A stretch of DNA of 45,161 bases, taken from Mogibacterium sp. GTDB taxonomy: Bacteria > Bacillota > Clostridia > Peptostreptococcales > Anaerovoracaceae. The notes under the pieces are model-generated. The model searched no databases. It was not told the origin of the DNA and was given only the letters and a program-made list of their open reading frames with translations. A program made the translations under genes and the position numbers. Position 1 is the stretch's first letter. Every line of letters begins with the position of its first letter. This document shows, piece after piece, positions 21,527 through 30,452 of the stretch. Location of the stretch: assembly GCA_017512365.1 (NCBI GenBank), contig JAFWGQ010000035.1, positions 1-45,161 of the forward strand, given 5' to 3'.

Positions 21527-22288
21527 ATGTATTTTGAAGTAAGCAAAGAGGTGTTCGATAAAATGCCGGAGTTCGTGGTCGGAGTCGTCGCGGTCCAGGG
21601 GATAGACAATACGAAGGACGTGCCGGCTGTCACGGAGATGCTCGATAAATACGCCGTGGAGTGCAGGCAGTACTTCGAGGCTTCGGGCAACAAGGCGAAG
21701 GATGACCCGTGCGTCACGCCTTATCGCGAAGCGTTCAGGGCTATAGGCGTCAATCCGAACAGATACGCCTGCGCCATCGAGGCTCTCATGGACAGGATCG
21801 CGAAGGGCAAGGGGATGCCTCACATCAATGCCGCGGTCGATCTCGGAAACGCAGTATCTCTCAAATACAGGCTGCCAATAGGAGCTCACGACATGTATAC
21901 CTTCCTGAAGCCTGACGGAACGGGCAGGGGCAGCGAGGACGCCGGCATCGAAGTCAGACCTGCGGTCCCTGAGGATCACTTCAGGCCTTTCGGCGCTCCG
22001 GAGGGCGAATACGACGATCCGGAACCGGGAGAGATCGTATACGTGTCCGGCCATGAGGTCAGGACCCGCCGCTGGGCATGGAGGCAGAGCGAGCAGGGCA
22101 AGATGTCCGAAAAGACTACTGCGGTGTTCTATCCGATCGACGGATTCAGAGACGTGAACATCGAGGACATAAAGAAGGCGATGAAGGACTTCACCGAGCT
22201 TCTCGCCAATTACTTCGCAAGATCCGGAAGCCGCTGCACGGTGGCGACCGGCATGGTCGACAGGGACCATCCGAGACTCGACTTCTGA
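21527..22288 (+). CDS. B3/B4 tRNA-binding-domain protein
   Basis: 253 residues from the ATG at 21527. The site CGGAGGCGGGAGA sets this start rather than an upstream ATG, which would lie too close to the promoter. It resembles the B3/B4 domain of the phenylalanyl-tRNA synthetase beta chain, which carries editing activity (CVTPYREAFRAIGVNPNRYACAIEAL, LGNAVSLKYRLPIGAHD). Free-standing B3/B4 proteins may clear misacylated tRNA, but the function is unproven. It is followed by cdd and a potassium channel gene in the same direction. Confidence 0.85.
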   Translation: MYFEVSKEVFDKMPEFVVGVVAVQGIDNTKDVPAVTEMLDKYAVECRQYFEASGNKAKDDPCVTPYREAFRAIGVNPNRYACAIEALMDRIAKGKGMPHINAAVDLGNAVSLKYRLPIGAHDMYTFLKPDGTGRGSEDAGIEVRPAVPEDHFRPFGAPEGEYDDPEPGEIVYVSGHEVRTRRWAWRQSEQGKMSEKTTAVFYPIDGFRDVNIEDIKKAMKDFTELLANYFARSGSRCTVATGMVDRDHPRLDF

Positions 22289-22307
22289 AAAGAACGGAGA
22301 TGATAAA

Positions 22308-22745
22308 GTGAAAAAGGCTGTTGATATCGACAATGAGATGAAGGCTGAACTCATAAGCCGCGCCATCGGGGCGCAGAAGTATTCGTTCGCGCCGTATTCG
22401 CGTTATAACGTGGGAGCGGCCGCGCTCTTTGATTCCGGAGAGATCTATACCGGAGTCAACGTAGAGAGCGCGTCGTTCTCGGGTACCATATGCGCGGAGC
22501 GCAATGCCATATTCAGCGCCGTCGCCGAGGGAGAAAGAAGGCTCATCGCGATCGCGATCGTCGGCGGCACGGACTTCGCGCGCGAAGAGTACTGCGTGCC
22601 GTGCGGGGCGTGCAGGCAGGTGATGAGGGACTTTGCCGACAAGGACAATATGATAATCCTTTCGGCGAAGGAGCCGGATGATTATCTGGAGCATACTCTC
22701 GATGAGATGCTGCCGTTCAGCTTCGGCCCGGAATCGCTCGACTGA
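22308..22745 (+). CDS. cdd: Cytidine deaminase
   Basis: 145 residues with a GTG start at 22308 (ACGGAGATGATAAA upstream). It deaminates cytidine and deoxycytidine to uridine forms in pyrimidine salvage. Zinc motifs are present: TICAERNAIFSAV with the catalytic Glu, and PCGACRQVM. YSFAPYSRYNVGAA is the N-terminal substrate part. Tetrameric-type length. It shares an operon with the B3/B4 protein. The next gene starts 12 bases later. Confidence 0.96.
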   Translation: MKKAVDIDNEMKAELISRAIGAQKYSFAPYSRYNVGAAALFDSGEIYTGVNVESASFSGTICAERNAIFSAVAEGERRLIAIAIVGGTDFAREEYCVPCGACRQVMRDFADKDNMIILSAKEPDDYLEHTLDEMLPFSFGPESLD

Positions 22746-22757
22746 CGGAGGATGATG

Positions 22758-23171
22758 ATGAATCTCAGGACGCTGTGGTCGGTGACGAAGAGGATAGGTT
22801 TCCACAAGGTGCTCGCGGGCTTCGCGGCGTGGTTTTTCATATCTTCGCTTCTGACCATGCTGGCTGAGCCCGGCATTACGCGTTACGGGGACGCGGTATG
22901 GTACAGCTTCGTCGCATGCACGTCGATAGGCTTCGGCGACCTGGTGACGACTACCTTCATCGGCCGTCTGCTGACGGTGATCCTTACCATATATGAGATA
23001 GTGATCGTCGCGATGTTCTCGGGCGTCGTGGTCAGCTATTATCTCGAAGTGGTCCACAGGAAGGAGAACGCCGTCATAGCAAACTTCCTCGACAAGATGG
23101 AGCATCTCACCGAGCTGTCCCCGGAAGAGCTCCGGGAGATACAGGACAAGGTGAGGAAATACAAGGTTTAG
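22758..23171 (+). CDS. Two-helix potassium channel
   Basis: 137 residues. Three ATG codons lie in a row (22752, 22755 and 22758), and the last has the best spacing to GACGGAGG. The layout is a first membrane helix (about 17-36), a pore loop with the filter TSIGFGD (near residue 55), a second helix (about 65-88) and a C-terminal coiled-coil-like helix (RKENAVIANFLDKMEHLTEL). This is the simplest KcsA/Ion_trans_2 layout. The filter reads GFGD rather than GYGD, which still occurs in K+ channels. A chloride channel gene follows. Confidence 0.9.
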   Translation: MNLRTLWSVTKRIGFHKVLAGFAAWFFISSLLTMLAEPGITRYGDAVWYSFVACTSIGFGDLVTTTFIGRLLTVILTIYEIVIVAMFSGVVVSYYLEVVHRKENAVIANFLDKMEHLTELSPEELREIQDKVRKYKV

Positions 23172-23218
23172 CATGGAAGCCTGCATAAGGATATTTCGAA
23201 TATTATAAAAATATTACG

Positions 23219-24502
23219 ATGAAGAAAAGAACAGGCAACGAATTCAAGCTCGGACTGCTCACCATATTGCTCGGCGCGTTCTGCGGTGTGGTGATATGGC
23301 TGTTTCTGAGGCTGCTGGGGATATGCACCGGCCTTATCTGGGATGTCATCCCGGCGAAGGCCGGTTTCAAATACCTGCCTGTCCTGACATGCGCAGCCGG
23401 TGGTCTTGCGGCGGGACTCATGCGGAAAAAATACGGAGACTATCCGGAAGAGCTCCATCAGGTGCTCGGAAAGGTAAGAAAGGAAAAGCACTACGACTAC
23501 AGTAAAATGACAGTCATACTGGTCTGCGCCTTCATCCCGCTCGTGTTCGGAGCGAGCGTCGGCCCCGAAGCCGGACTGACCGGCATCATAGCAGGGCTTT
23601 GTTACTGGGTCGGAGATAATGTAAAATACGCAAAAGAGCACTCTGAGGAATATTCGGAGATAGGAGCGGCGGTCACGCTGGGGAGCCTTTTCCACGTGCC
23701 GCTCTTCGGCATATTCGCCGTCGAGGAGGACCCGGAGGGAGAGGGAGCCGTCCCGGCGATACCCAAAGCATCGAAGCTGCTGCTCTACGGCCTTGCCGCA
23801 GGCTCGGCGTACCTTGTGACGAGGGGGCTCGGCAGTCTGCTCGGGGATGCTTCTCTCGGCTTTCCGTCGTTCGATTACGCTGAACCGTCAGCCGCTGACT
23901 TTGCCATGATGCTAATCTACATCCCGGCCGGCATGCTCCTTTATGTCGTGTTCGGCTGGTCGGAAAGGATCACGGGGAAGGCGGCGGACATCATCCCTCC
24001 CGTGGCGCGCGAGACACTGTGCGGCGCGGTGATCGGCCTGACGGCGCTGCTTGCTCCGATGGTCATATTCTCGGGAGAGGAGCAGATGGGCGAGCTGCCT
24101 GATACGTTCATGCGGTACGCTCCGGCCGCGCTGATCGGCATATGCCTGCTGAAGCTGCTGATGACGGCCTTCTGCATACGCTTCGGAATGAAAGGCGGGC
24201 ATTTCTTCCCGCTGATATTCTCATGCTCGTGCATGGGATTTGCCGCGGCGATGCTCGTGTTCGGGAACGCGGCGGGCATCACCGATGCTGCACTGCTCAC
24301 GGGACATGCGGTATTTGCCGCTGCGATAATAACGGCAGCAACGCTCGGAGCTCAGATGAAGCAGCCTGTCGCAGTATCGATGCTGCTTCTGATATGTTTC
24401 CCGCTTCGCTTCGTGCTGTGGATATTCCTCGCTGCCGCGCTTGCGGGCAGGACAGCGGGACGAAAAGTGAAAGAGACTGACCGGAGCGGGAAAGGGAACT
24501 GA
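23219..24502 (+). CDS. ClC-family chloride channel or transporter
   Basis: 427 residues, about 10 membrane segments. The anion selectivity motif GASVGPEAGLTG is near residue 118, with the gating Glu of G-P-E present. A second motif, MKGGHFFPLIF, lies near residue 323. It may exchange chloride or fluoride for protons. The region just upstream is very AT-rich (ATTATAAAAATATTACG) with no clear ribosome site. It is directly joined to the next gene, whose ATG follows the stop codon with no gap. Confidence 0.9.
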   Translation: MKKRTGNEFKLGLLTILLGAFCGVVIWLFLRLLGICTGLIWDVIPAKAGFKYLPVLTCAAGGLAAGLMRKKYGDYPEELHQVLGKVRKEKHYDYSKMTVILVCAFIPLVFGASVGPEAGLTGIIAGLCYWVGDNVKYAKEHSEEYSEIGAAVTLGSLFHVPLFGIFAVEEDPEGEGAVPAIPKASKLLLYGLAAGSAYLVTRGLGSLLGDASLGFPSFDYAEPSAADFAMMLIYIPAGMLLYVVFGWSERITGKAADIIPPVARETLCGAVIGLTALLAPMVIFSGEEQMGELPDTFMRYAPAALIGICLLKLLMTAFCIRFGMKGGHFFPLIFSCSCMGFAAAMLVFGNAAGITDAALLTGHAVFAAAIITAATLGAQMKQPVAVSMLLLICFPLRFVLWIFLAAALAGRTAGRKVKETDRSGKGN

Positions 24503-25582
24503 ATGGATATCAAAAGGATGAAAAAGACGGTCATGATCACAGTCGCATGCATAGCGGCGGCGATCGTCGTGATAGTTCTTTCCGGCACTCCGCTGTACTT
24601 CAGCATGGACGGCGCGGACAAAAATGCCGGACCCGCAGCCGGCGGAAAGATCCCGATCAGCGTTCTCATACTCCCTAAATTCGAGATAGGAGAGATGACC
24701 GGCGATGCTCCGGGAGAGGCGCAGCTGTTTTATGAGAACATGTTCACGGACGCTGATGAATATGTGATACCGGGACTGGGAGACGGCACTGTCATGTATG
24801 TGAAGGACGGACACGCACTGTGCCTTGCCGGAGTCGGCAAGGTCGACTCCGGCCTCAGGACCGCAGCGATACTTACCGATGAGAGGTTCGACTTTTCGGA
24901 CGCATACATAATCTCGGTGGGCTGCAGCGGCTCGGCCGAAGGATACAGCGTGATGGGAGATGTCGTCATAGTCACCGGCATCGTGGACTACGATCTCGGA
25001 CATCACGCGGATCCGCGCGAGCTGAAGGACCCGGATGCACCTACCTGGTTCCACGATGAAACTCTCGACGGCTGCGCGAGCCTGGTGACTGACAGGGAGC
25101 TTACGGACAGGGTCTATGAGCTGACGAAAGACATAAAGATCGACTCGACAGACCTGACACGCAAAGCCATGAAGGAGACATTCGGCGATGGGGAATGGGC
25201 GGCCCGCGAGCCGAAGGTCCTGAAGGGCGCGGATGTGACCGGTGATGATTTCTGGAAGGGAGAGTACGGTCACAGGAACGCGAAGCTGATCACGGAAATT
25301 CACGGATGTCCCGATCCTTATGCGACCGCGGACATGGAGGAGATCGCGGTAGGACAGGCGATCAGCCGCCTGGGGATGCTGGACCGCTACATCCCGGTCC
25401 GCACGAGCGTCAACATGGATGTGTTCCTGAAGGGAGAGTCACCGGAAAGCCTGTGGGGGACAGGAACAGCCATCATCAAAAATGACAGCGCTGAGACTCT
25501 GGACATATTCCCGGTGGCTATGATGAACACTTACAGGGTGGTCAGCGCCGTCGTAAAGGCGATAGACAACGGAGAACTCTGA
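24503..25582 (+). CDS. Purine nucleoside permease (NUP) family protein
   Basis: 359 residues. One N-terminal membrane anchor or signal (about 8-28) is followed by the NUP fold, which is related to nucleoside phosphorylases (PISVLILPKFEIGEM, YVIPGLGDGTVMYVKDGHAL, CLAGVGKVDSG, IISVGCSGSAEG, TATADMEEIAVGQAI). Family members take part in nucleoside uptake in fungi. The bacterial role is less clear and may be extracytoplasmic nucleoside cleavage. It abuts the ClC gene. Confidence 0.85.
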   Translation: MDIKRMKKTVMITVACIAAAIVVIVLSGTPLYFSMDGADKNAGPAAGGKIPISVLILPKFEIGEMTGDAPGEAQLFYENMFTDADEYVIPGLGDGTVMYVKDGHALCLAGVGKVDSGLRTAAILTDERFDFSDAYIISVGCSGSAEGYSVMGDVVIVTGIVDYDLGHHADPRELKDPDAPTWFHDETLDGCASLVTDRELTDRVYELTKDIKIDSTDLTRKAMKETFGDGEWAAREPKVLKGADVTGDDFWKGEYGHRNAKLITEIHGCPDPYATADMEEIAVGQAISRLGMLDRYIPVRTSVNMDVFLKGESPESLWGTGTAIIKNDSAETLDIFPVAMMNTYRVVSAVVKAIDNGEL

Positions 25583-25591
25583 CCGCGGAAA

Positions 25592-25600
25592 TGGTATAAT
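25592..25600 (+). promoter_or_regulatory. Extended -10 promoter of the DUF308 gene
   Basis: TGGTATAAT: a perfect TATAAT (25595-25600) with the extended TGn motif. The -35 is not well conserved. Confidence 0.6.
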
Positions 25601-25623
25601 CAGCAAGACAGGAGGGTAGTAAA

Positions 25624-26142
25624 GTGAAAGCAGTAAGTATTGTATTGAGTGTAATAATGATCATGTGCGGGATAGCGTGCATGCTGACGCCTGCAGCGAC
25701 GTTTCTGTCGATGGGGTATTTCTTCGCCATCATGTTCTTCGTCTACGGACTGATGGGCGTCATAAGAGCGTTCACAAAGAAGGATCTGGACACGCTCCAT
25801 GTGGTCACGAGCGTCCTTGCGCTGATCGTAGGCGTAATAGCGATCGTGAAGCCGGGCAGCACGCTTGCCCTTGATGCCGTGATACTCGGATTCATCGCCG
25901 CGTGGTTCCTCGTCGAGGGCTGCGCCCGCATGGTGATGGCATGGAAGGTGAAGGACTTCAACAAAAACTGGATCTGGCTGTTCCTCATCGGCGTGCTCGG
26001 AGTGATACTCGGCGTGTACTCGCTCATCCATCCGATGGCCGCGGTGATCACGGCGGGGCTCCTGATCGGCTTCAGCTTTATACAGACAGGCTTCAACATG
26101 CTGGCGATGGCTGTTTCGTCAGGCAAAAACGACAGGGAATAA
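25624..26142 (+). CDS. HdeD/DUF308 membrane protein
   Basis: 172 residues with a GTG start after ACAGGAGGGTAGTAAA. About six membrane helices in three pairs, with short turns (YFFAIMFFVYGLMGVIRAF, LIVGVIAIVKPGSTLALD, GVLGVILGVYSLIHPMAAV). This matches the HdeD-like DUF308 repeat family. In enteric bacteria HdeD is linked to acid stress. No specific role is known for this branch. The fructose genes follow 12 bases later and may be read from the same promoter. Confidence 0.88.
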   Translation: MKAVSIVLSVIMIMCGIACMLTPAATFLSMGYFFAIMFFVYGLMGVIRAFTKKDLDTLHVVTSVLALIVGVIAIVKPGSTLALDAVILGFIAAWFLVEGCARMVMAWKVKDFNKNWIWLFLIGVLGVILGVYSLIHPMAAVITAGLLIGFSFIQTGFNMLAMAVSSGKNDRE

Positions 26143-26154
26143 AGGAGAGACCGC

Positions 26155-27060
26155 ATGATATACACAGTGACATTCAATCCGGCGATCGACTACATCGTCA
26201 GGATGGACAAACCTCTCGACCCGGGGATGACCAACAGGTCTGTGTCCGAGGACTGCTTTTTCGGGGGCAAGGGCATCAATGTCTCCACCATCCTGAAGAA
26301 CCTCGGGATAGAGAACACCGCTCTCGGCTTTGCCGCGGGATTTACCGGCGAAGCGATCGTGCAGAGCGTGAAGTCAAAGGGCATAATCGCGGACTTCATA
26401 ATGCTGGACGAAGGCATTTCGAGGATCAACGTGAAGATCAAATCCGATGAAGAGACGGAGATCAACGGGCAGGGTCCTGCGATCAGCAGGGAGGCCTATG
26501 ATGAGCTCCTTCACAAGCTCGACAGGCTCAAAGAAGGCGACATTCTTATCCTTGCGGGCAGCATCCCGAACTCTCTCCCGGATGATGTCTACGAGATAAT
26601 ACTGGAGAGACTGTACGGAAAAGGCGTCACCTTCGTTGTGGACGCCACGAAGGATCTGCTCCTGAAGGTCCTCAGGTTCAATCCGTTCCTGATCAAGCCG
26701 AACAACCATGAACTCGGCGAGATGTTCGGGGTCGTGCTGAAGACCGACGATGAGATCGAAGAATACGCGAGGAAGCTGCAGGACATGGGCGCGAGGAACG
26801 TGCTCATATCGATGGCGGGCGACGGGGCGATGCTCATTACAGAAGACGGGCAGAGGTTCCGCGCGGGCGTTCCGGAGGGGAAGGTGAAGAATTCCGTCGG
26901 AGCCGGAGACTCCATGGTGGCGGGATTCGTGGCCGGATATATGAAGTCGCACGACTACCTAACAGCTCTCAACATGGGGACCGCGGCAGGCAGCGCCACC
27001 GCTTTCTCTGACGATCTTGCGACAGCAGATCTCATAAACGATATTTTCGAAACTCTGTGA
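26155..27060 (+). CDS. fruK: 1-phosphofructokinase (PfkB family)
   Basis: 301 residues. It phosphorylates fructose 1-phosphate to fructose 1,6-bisphosphate. Motifs are MIYTVTFNPAIDYIVRMD at the start, GGKGINVSTILKNLG (near 38), the PfkB signature region KPNNHELGEMFG, and the ATP/anion hole SVGAGDSMVAGF with the catalytic Asp near residue 250. It lies 68 bases before the fructose PTS gene, which supports 1-phosphofructokinase over tagatose or 6-phosphofructo activity. No fruR regulator is present next to it. Confidence 0.95.
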   Translation: MIYTVTFNPAIDYIVRMDKPLDPGMTNRSVSEDCFFGGKGINVSTILKNLGIENTALGFAAGFTGEAIVQSVKSKGIIADFIMLDEGISRINVKIKSDEETEINGQGPAISREAYDELLHKLDRLKEGDILILAGSIPNSLPDDVYEIILERLYGKGVTFVVDATKDLLLKVLRFNPFLIKPNNHELGEMFGVVLKTDDEIEEYARKLQDMGARNVLISMAGDGAMLITEDGQRFRAGVPEGKVKNSVGAGDSMVAGFVAGYMKSHDYLTALNMGTAAGSATAFSDDLATADLINDIFETL

Positions 27061-27128
27061 ATAAGTTCCGTAGTTTCGTTGATATATCATAGTTATTTTA
27101 AGATGCGCACAGCGCAGAAAGGTTCAGA

Positions 27129-29057
27129 ATGAAAATTACGGACTTACTCAAGAAGGAAGGGATCGCCCTCAACCAGAAGCCGGCCGACAAAGCGGCGGTT
27201 ATCACGAAGATGGTGAACCTTCACGACAAGGCAGGCAATCTCAATGACAAGAAGGCCTACAAGGCGGCGATCGAAGCCAGGGAAGAGCAGGGATCGACCG
27301 CAGTCGGAATGGGGATCGCCGTTCCGCACGCAAAGACGGATGCCGTAAAGCAGCCGGGTCTCACAGCCATCACTGTTCCTAAGGGAGTCGACTACGGATG
27401 CCCGGACGGATCGCCGAGCAATCTGTTCTTCATGATCGCGGCGCCTGCAGGCGCGGCCGACACTCACCTCGAGGTGCTCGCCAGCCTGATGACGATGCTG
27501 ATGGATGAGGAGTTCTCGAAGTCGCTCATAGCAGCTAAAACGCCGGAGGAGTTCCTGGCACTTATAGATGCAAAGGAAGCAGAGAATGCAGAGGAGAAGG
27601 CTGAAGAAGCGGCTCCTGCAGCAGCTGCAGCTTCCGGCGGCACGAAGGTCGTGGCCGTAACGGCGTGCCCGACCGGCATCGCCCACACCTACATGGCGGC
27701 GGAGGCGCTCGAGAAGTGCGCGGCGGCCAGGGGCGTAAACATCAAGGTCGAGACGGACGGCTCCGGCGGGGCCAAGAACGTCCTCACAGCGGATGATATC
27801 AAAGACGCGGACTGCGTCATCATCGCGGCGGACAAGAACGTGGAGATGGGACGCTTCAACGGCAAGAAGCTGATCAAGGCTTCGACGGCTGACGCGATCC
27901 ACCGCTCGGAAGAGCTCTTCGACCGTGTGGCGGCAGGCGATGTGCCTGTATACCAGCACACCGGCGCGGCTGCAGCGGCTGCCGAGTCTTCGGGCAATGA
28001 GAGCGTCGGAAGATTCATCTACAAGAGCCTCATGGACGGCGTATCGCACATGCTTCCGTTCGTCATCGGCGGCGGCATCATGATCGCTCTGGCATTCCTG
28101 CTGGACGACTACTCGATCGACCCGGCCAACTTCGGTTCGAACACTCCTGTCGCTGCATGGTTCAAGTCCATCGGCGGCGTGGCGTTCAACTTCATGCTCC
28201 CTGTGCTCGCGGGATTCATAGCGCGCAGCATCGCAGACCGTCCGGGTCTTGCGGTAGGATTCGTCGGAGGAGCTCTCGCCGCATCAGGCGCGACCTTCGC
28301 AAACCCTGCCGGCGGCATCCCTTCGGCCTTCCTCGGAGCTCTCGTGGCAGGATTCGCAGCGGGCTTCATCGTAAAGGGACTCCAGAAGCTCACGAGCAAG
28401 TTCCCTCCTTCGCTTGAAGGCATCAAGCCGGTGCTGATCTATCCTCTCGGAGGAATACTCATCATCGGCGTGGTGATGTGCGCCATCAACCCTATAGTAG
28501 GCGCACTCAATACATGGATCTCGAACGTTCTCATGAGCATGAGCTCGGGTTCGGCGGTATTGCTCGGACTGGTCCTCGGCGCGATGATGGCGACGGACAT
28601 GGGCGGACCGCTCAACAAGGCTGCGTACGTATTCGGCACGGCGGCTCTCGCCAACCAGAACGAGATCGGCTACATGATCATGGCGGCGGTAATGATAGGC
28701 GGAATGGTGCCTCCTATCGCGATCGCTCTTTCGACCATCGTATCCAAGAAGAAGTACACAGAGGAAGAGAGAAAATCCGGCCCTGTCAACTTCATCATGG
28801 GACTCTGCTTCATCACAGAGGGAGCCATCCCGTACGCTGCGGCTGACCCGCTGCACGTCATCCCTTCGCTGATGATAGGCTCGGGCGTTGCCGGAGCGCT
28901 CTCGATGGCGTTCAAGTGCACGCTCATGGCGCCTCACGGCGGTATCTTCGTATTCCCGGTAGTCGGCAACGTAGCCATGTACCTCGTGGCTCTGGTAGTA
29001 GGCTCGGTGGTGGGATGCCTGCTCCTCGGACTGCTCAAGAAAAACGTCGAGGAATAA
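27129..29057 (+). CDS. fruA: Fructose PTS permease, domains IIA-IIB-IIC
   Basis: 642 residues. It takes up fructose and yields fructose 1-phosphate for FruK. Domain order is IIA (1-145) with the phosphorylated H67 in GIAVPHAKT, an Ala/Glu linker, IIB (about 172-270) with C180 in TACPTGIAHTY, a second linker, then IIC (about 292-640) with about nine membrane helices and motifs such as GATFANPAGGIPSAF and FITEGAIPYAA. All three domains are complete. A strong bidirectional hairpin follows. Confidence 0.96.
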   Translation: MKITDLLKKEGIALNQKPADKAAVITKMVNLHDKAGNLNDKKAYKAAIEAREEQGSTAVGMGIAVPHAKTDAVKQPGLTAITVPKGVDYGCPDGSPSNLFFMIAAPAGAADTHLEVLASLMTMLMDEEFSKSLIAAKTPEEFLALIDAKEAENAEEKAEEAAPAAAAASGGTKVVAVTACPTGIAHTYMAAEALEKCAAARGVNIKVETDGSGGAKNVLTADDIKDADCVIIAADKNVEMGRFNGKKLIKASTADAIHRSEELFDRVAAGDVPVYQHTGAAAAAAESSGNESVGRFIYKSLMDGVSHMLPFVIGGGIMIALAFLLDDYSIDPANFGSNTPVAAWFKSIGGVAFNFMLPVLAGFIARSIADRPGLAVGFVGGALAASGATFANPAGGIPSAFLGALVAGFAAGFIVKGLQKLTSKFPPSLEGIKPVLIYPLGGILIIGVVMCAINPIVGALNTWISNVLMSMSSGSAVLLGLVLGAMMATDMGGPLNKAAYVFGTAALANQNEIGYMIMAAVMIGGMVPPIAIALSTIVSKKKYTEEERKSGPVNFIMGLCFITEGAIPYAAADPLHVIPSLMIGSGVAGALSMAFKCTLMAPHGGIFVFPVVGNVAMYLVALVVGSVVGCLLLGLLKKNVEE

Positions 29058-29104
29058 AAGCAAAGGTCAGATCAAACCTTATAACATAAGCATTTGCACA
29101 TTGA

Positions 29105-29141
29105 AAAAGAGATGTTCTCCGTTTTGGAAAACATCTCTTTT
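29105..29141. terminator. Bidirectional terminator between fruA and rpsI
   Basis: A 12-bp perfect stem AAAAGAGATGTT / AACATCTCTTTT with a 13-base loop. A-rich and T-rich flanks serve both strands. The following 147 bases up to rpsI show nothing else. Confidence 0.85.
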
Positions 29142-29288
29142 CGATTGCTTCTCTCTTTTGAGATAACGGCTCGTGCGCGGCTGCTCTGTCGTCGTCTGCG
29201 ACTCGCCAGTCTCAGGCGCACTGCGTAAATGTCTTTCCATGGCTCCAGCTGCGCAATGAATGCTTGCTGATCGCCAGGACAAGACATC

Positions 29289-29687
29289 TTATCTCTTCGA
29301 GAACTGGCTTGCTCTTCTGGCCTTCTTGAGACCCGGCTTTTTACGCTCTTTCATACGAGGGTCTCTTGTCAGGAATCCTGCTGCCTTGAGTGCAGGTCTG
29401 TAAGCCTCTTCGTCGACCTCGCAGAGTGCTCTTGAGATGCCGTGTCTGAGAGCTCCGGCCTGGCCCGTGAAGCCGCCGCCGTTTACTGTGGCGATGACGT
29501 CAAAGCTGCCGAGTGTTCCTGTCAGCTCGAGAGGTCTTCTGACTTCGTTCTTGACGACGTCCTTCTCACCGAAGTAAGTGTCGAGATCTCTCTTGTTGAT
29601 GATGATGTTGCCTGCTCCAGGGAGAAGTCTCACTCTGGCTACAGATGACTTTCTTCTGCCTGTTGCCTGATACATTGTCTTTGCCAT
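29289..29687 (-). CDS. rpsI: Ribosomal protein S9
   Basis: 132 residues. The N-terminal [19 protein letters not shown], the middle [21 protein letters not shown] and the C-terminal tail [12 protein letters not shown], which reaches the P-site tRNA, are all complete. It is 16 bases downstream of rplM, the standard rplM-rpsI operon. A good AGGAGG site precedes the start. Confidence 0.98.
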   Translation of the reverse strand: MAKTMYQATGRRKSSVARVRLLPGAGNIIINKRDLDTYFGEKDVVKNEVRRPLELTGTLGSFDVIATVNGGGFTGQAGALRHGISRALCEVDEEAYRPALKAAGFLTRDPRMKERKKPGLKKARRASQFSKR

Positions 29688-29703
29688 TGCTTACTCCTCC
29701 TTT

Positions 29704-30132
29704 CTACCATGTCCACTCTTCAGGCTTCTGAGCTGTGTGCGGGTGCTCAGGACCTGCGTAGACTTTGAGCTTCTTGAACATCTGACGGCCGAGCTTGCCC
29801 TTCGGCATCATGCCCTTTACAGCGTGCATGATGATCTCTTCAGGCTTCTTCGCTCTCATTTCGCCGAGAGTGGTTTCCTTGAGTCCGCCCGGATAACCGC
29901 TGTGTCTCTTGTAGATCTTGTCAGTTTCCTTCTTGCCTGTCACAGCTACCTTCTCGGCGTTGATGACTACTACGTAGTCGCCTGTGTCGATATGAGGCGT
30001 GTAGATAGGCTTTTTCTTTCCTCTCAGGATCATGGCTGCCTCGACGGCGAGCTTTCCGAGAGTCTTGCCTTCAGCATCGATCACATACCACTTGCGCTCG
30101 ATGTCCGCAGGCTTTGCTGTGTAAGATTTCAT
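29704..30132 (-). CDS. rplM: Ribosomal protein L13
   Basis: 142 residues, full length. [18 protein letters not shown], then [18 protein letters not shown] and [20 protein letters not shown] are typical. GGAAACAAG precedes the start. It is the first gene of the rplM-rpsI operon, with a leader of about 195 bases that may hold an autoregulatory RNA site. Confidence 0.98.
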   Translation of the reverse strand: MKSYTAKPADIERKWYVIDAEGKTLGKLAVEAAMILRGKKKPIYTPHIDTGDYVVVINAEKVAVTGKKETDKIYKRHSGYPGGLKETTLGEMRAKKPEEIIMHAVKGMMPKGKLGRQMFKKLKVYAGPEHPHTAQKPEEWTW

Positions 30133-30364
30133 CTTGTTTCCTTTCTACCTACTCGGATCTGCCTGTGTGCTTTGCGTCCGGATCACCGGTACCCGTGCCT
30201 GAAGCAGAGCTTTTTCGGTCCGCCTACTCGGTAATGGAGAATTACTGTTTCGGCATGACTAGTAATGAATTATTAGCTTCGCAGCTGCCGACACTGTGGT
30301 CTGCCGCGATATCCCGTGTTTGCACACGCCCAATCAGTATATTCACGCAGAGCTGTCAAGTCAA
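30133..30364 (-). promoter_or_regulatory. Promoter and long leader of rplM-rpsI
   Basis: -35 TTGACT (complement of 30359-30364), 17-bp spacer, -10 TATACT (complement of 30336-30341). The RNA would start near 30329, leaving a leader of about 195 bases. CTACTCGG occurs twice in the plus strand (near 30149 and 30224), so the leader RNA has two CCGAGTAG copies that could compete for one partner. L13 leaders that bind L13 are known in Firmicutes. Confidence 0.7.
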
Positions 30365-30452
30365 GAAAAAAAGTGTATTTCTGCAAAAACCGGTTCTCCG
30401 GTCCTCGTCCATCTTGAAAAAAAGAGAACAGGTAGATTAAGATGGAAGCGAT

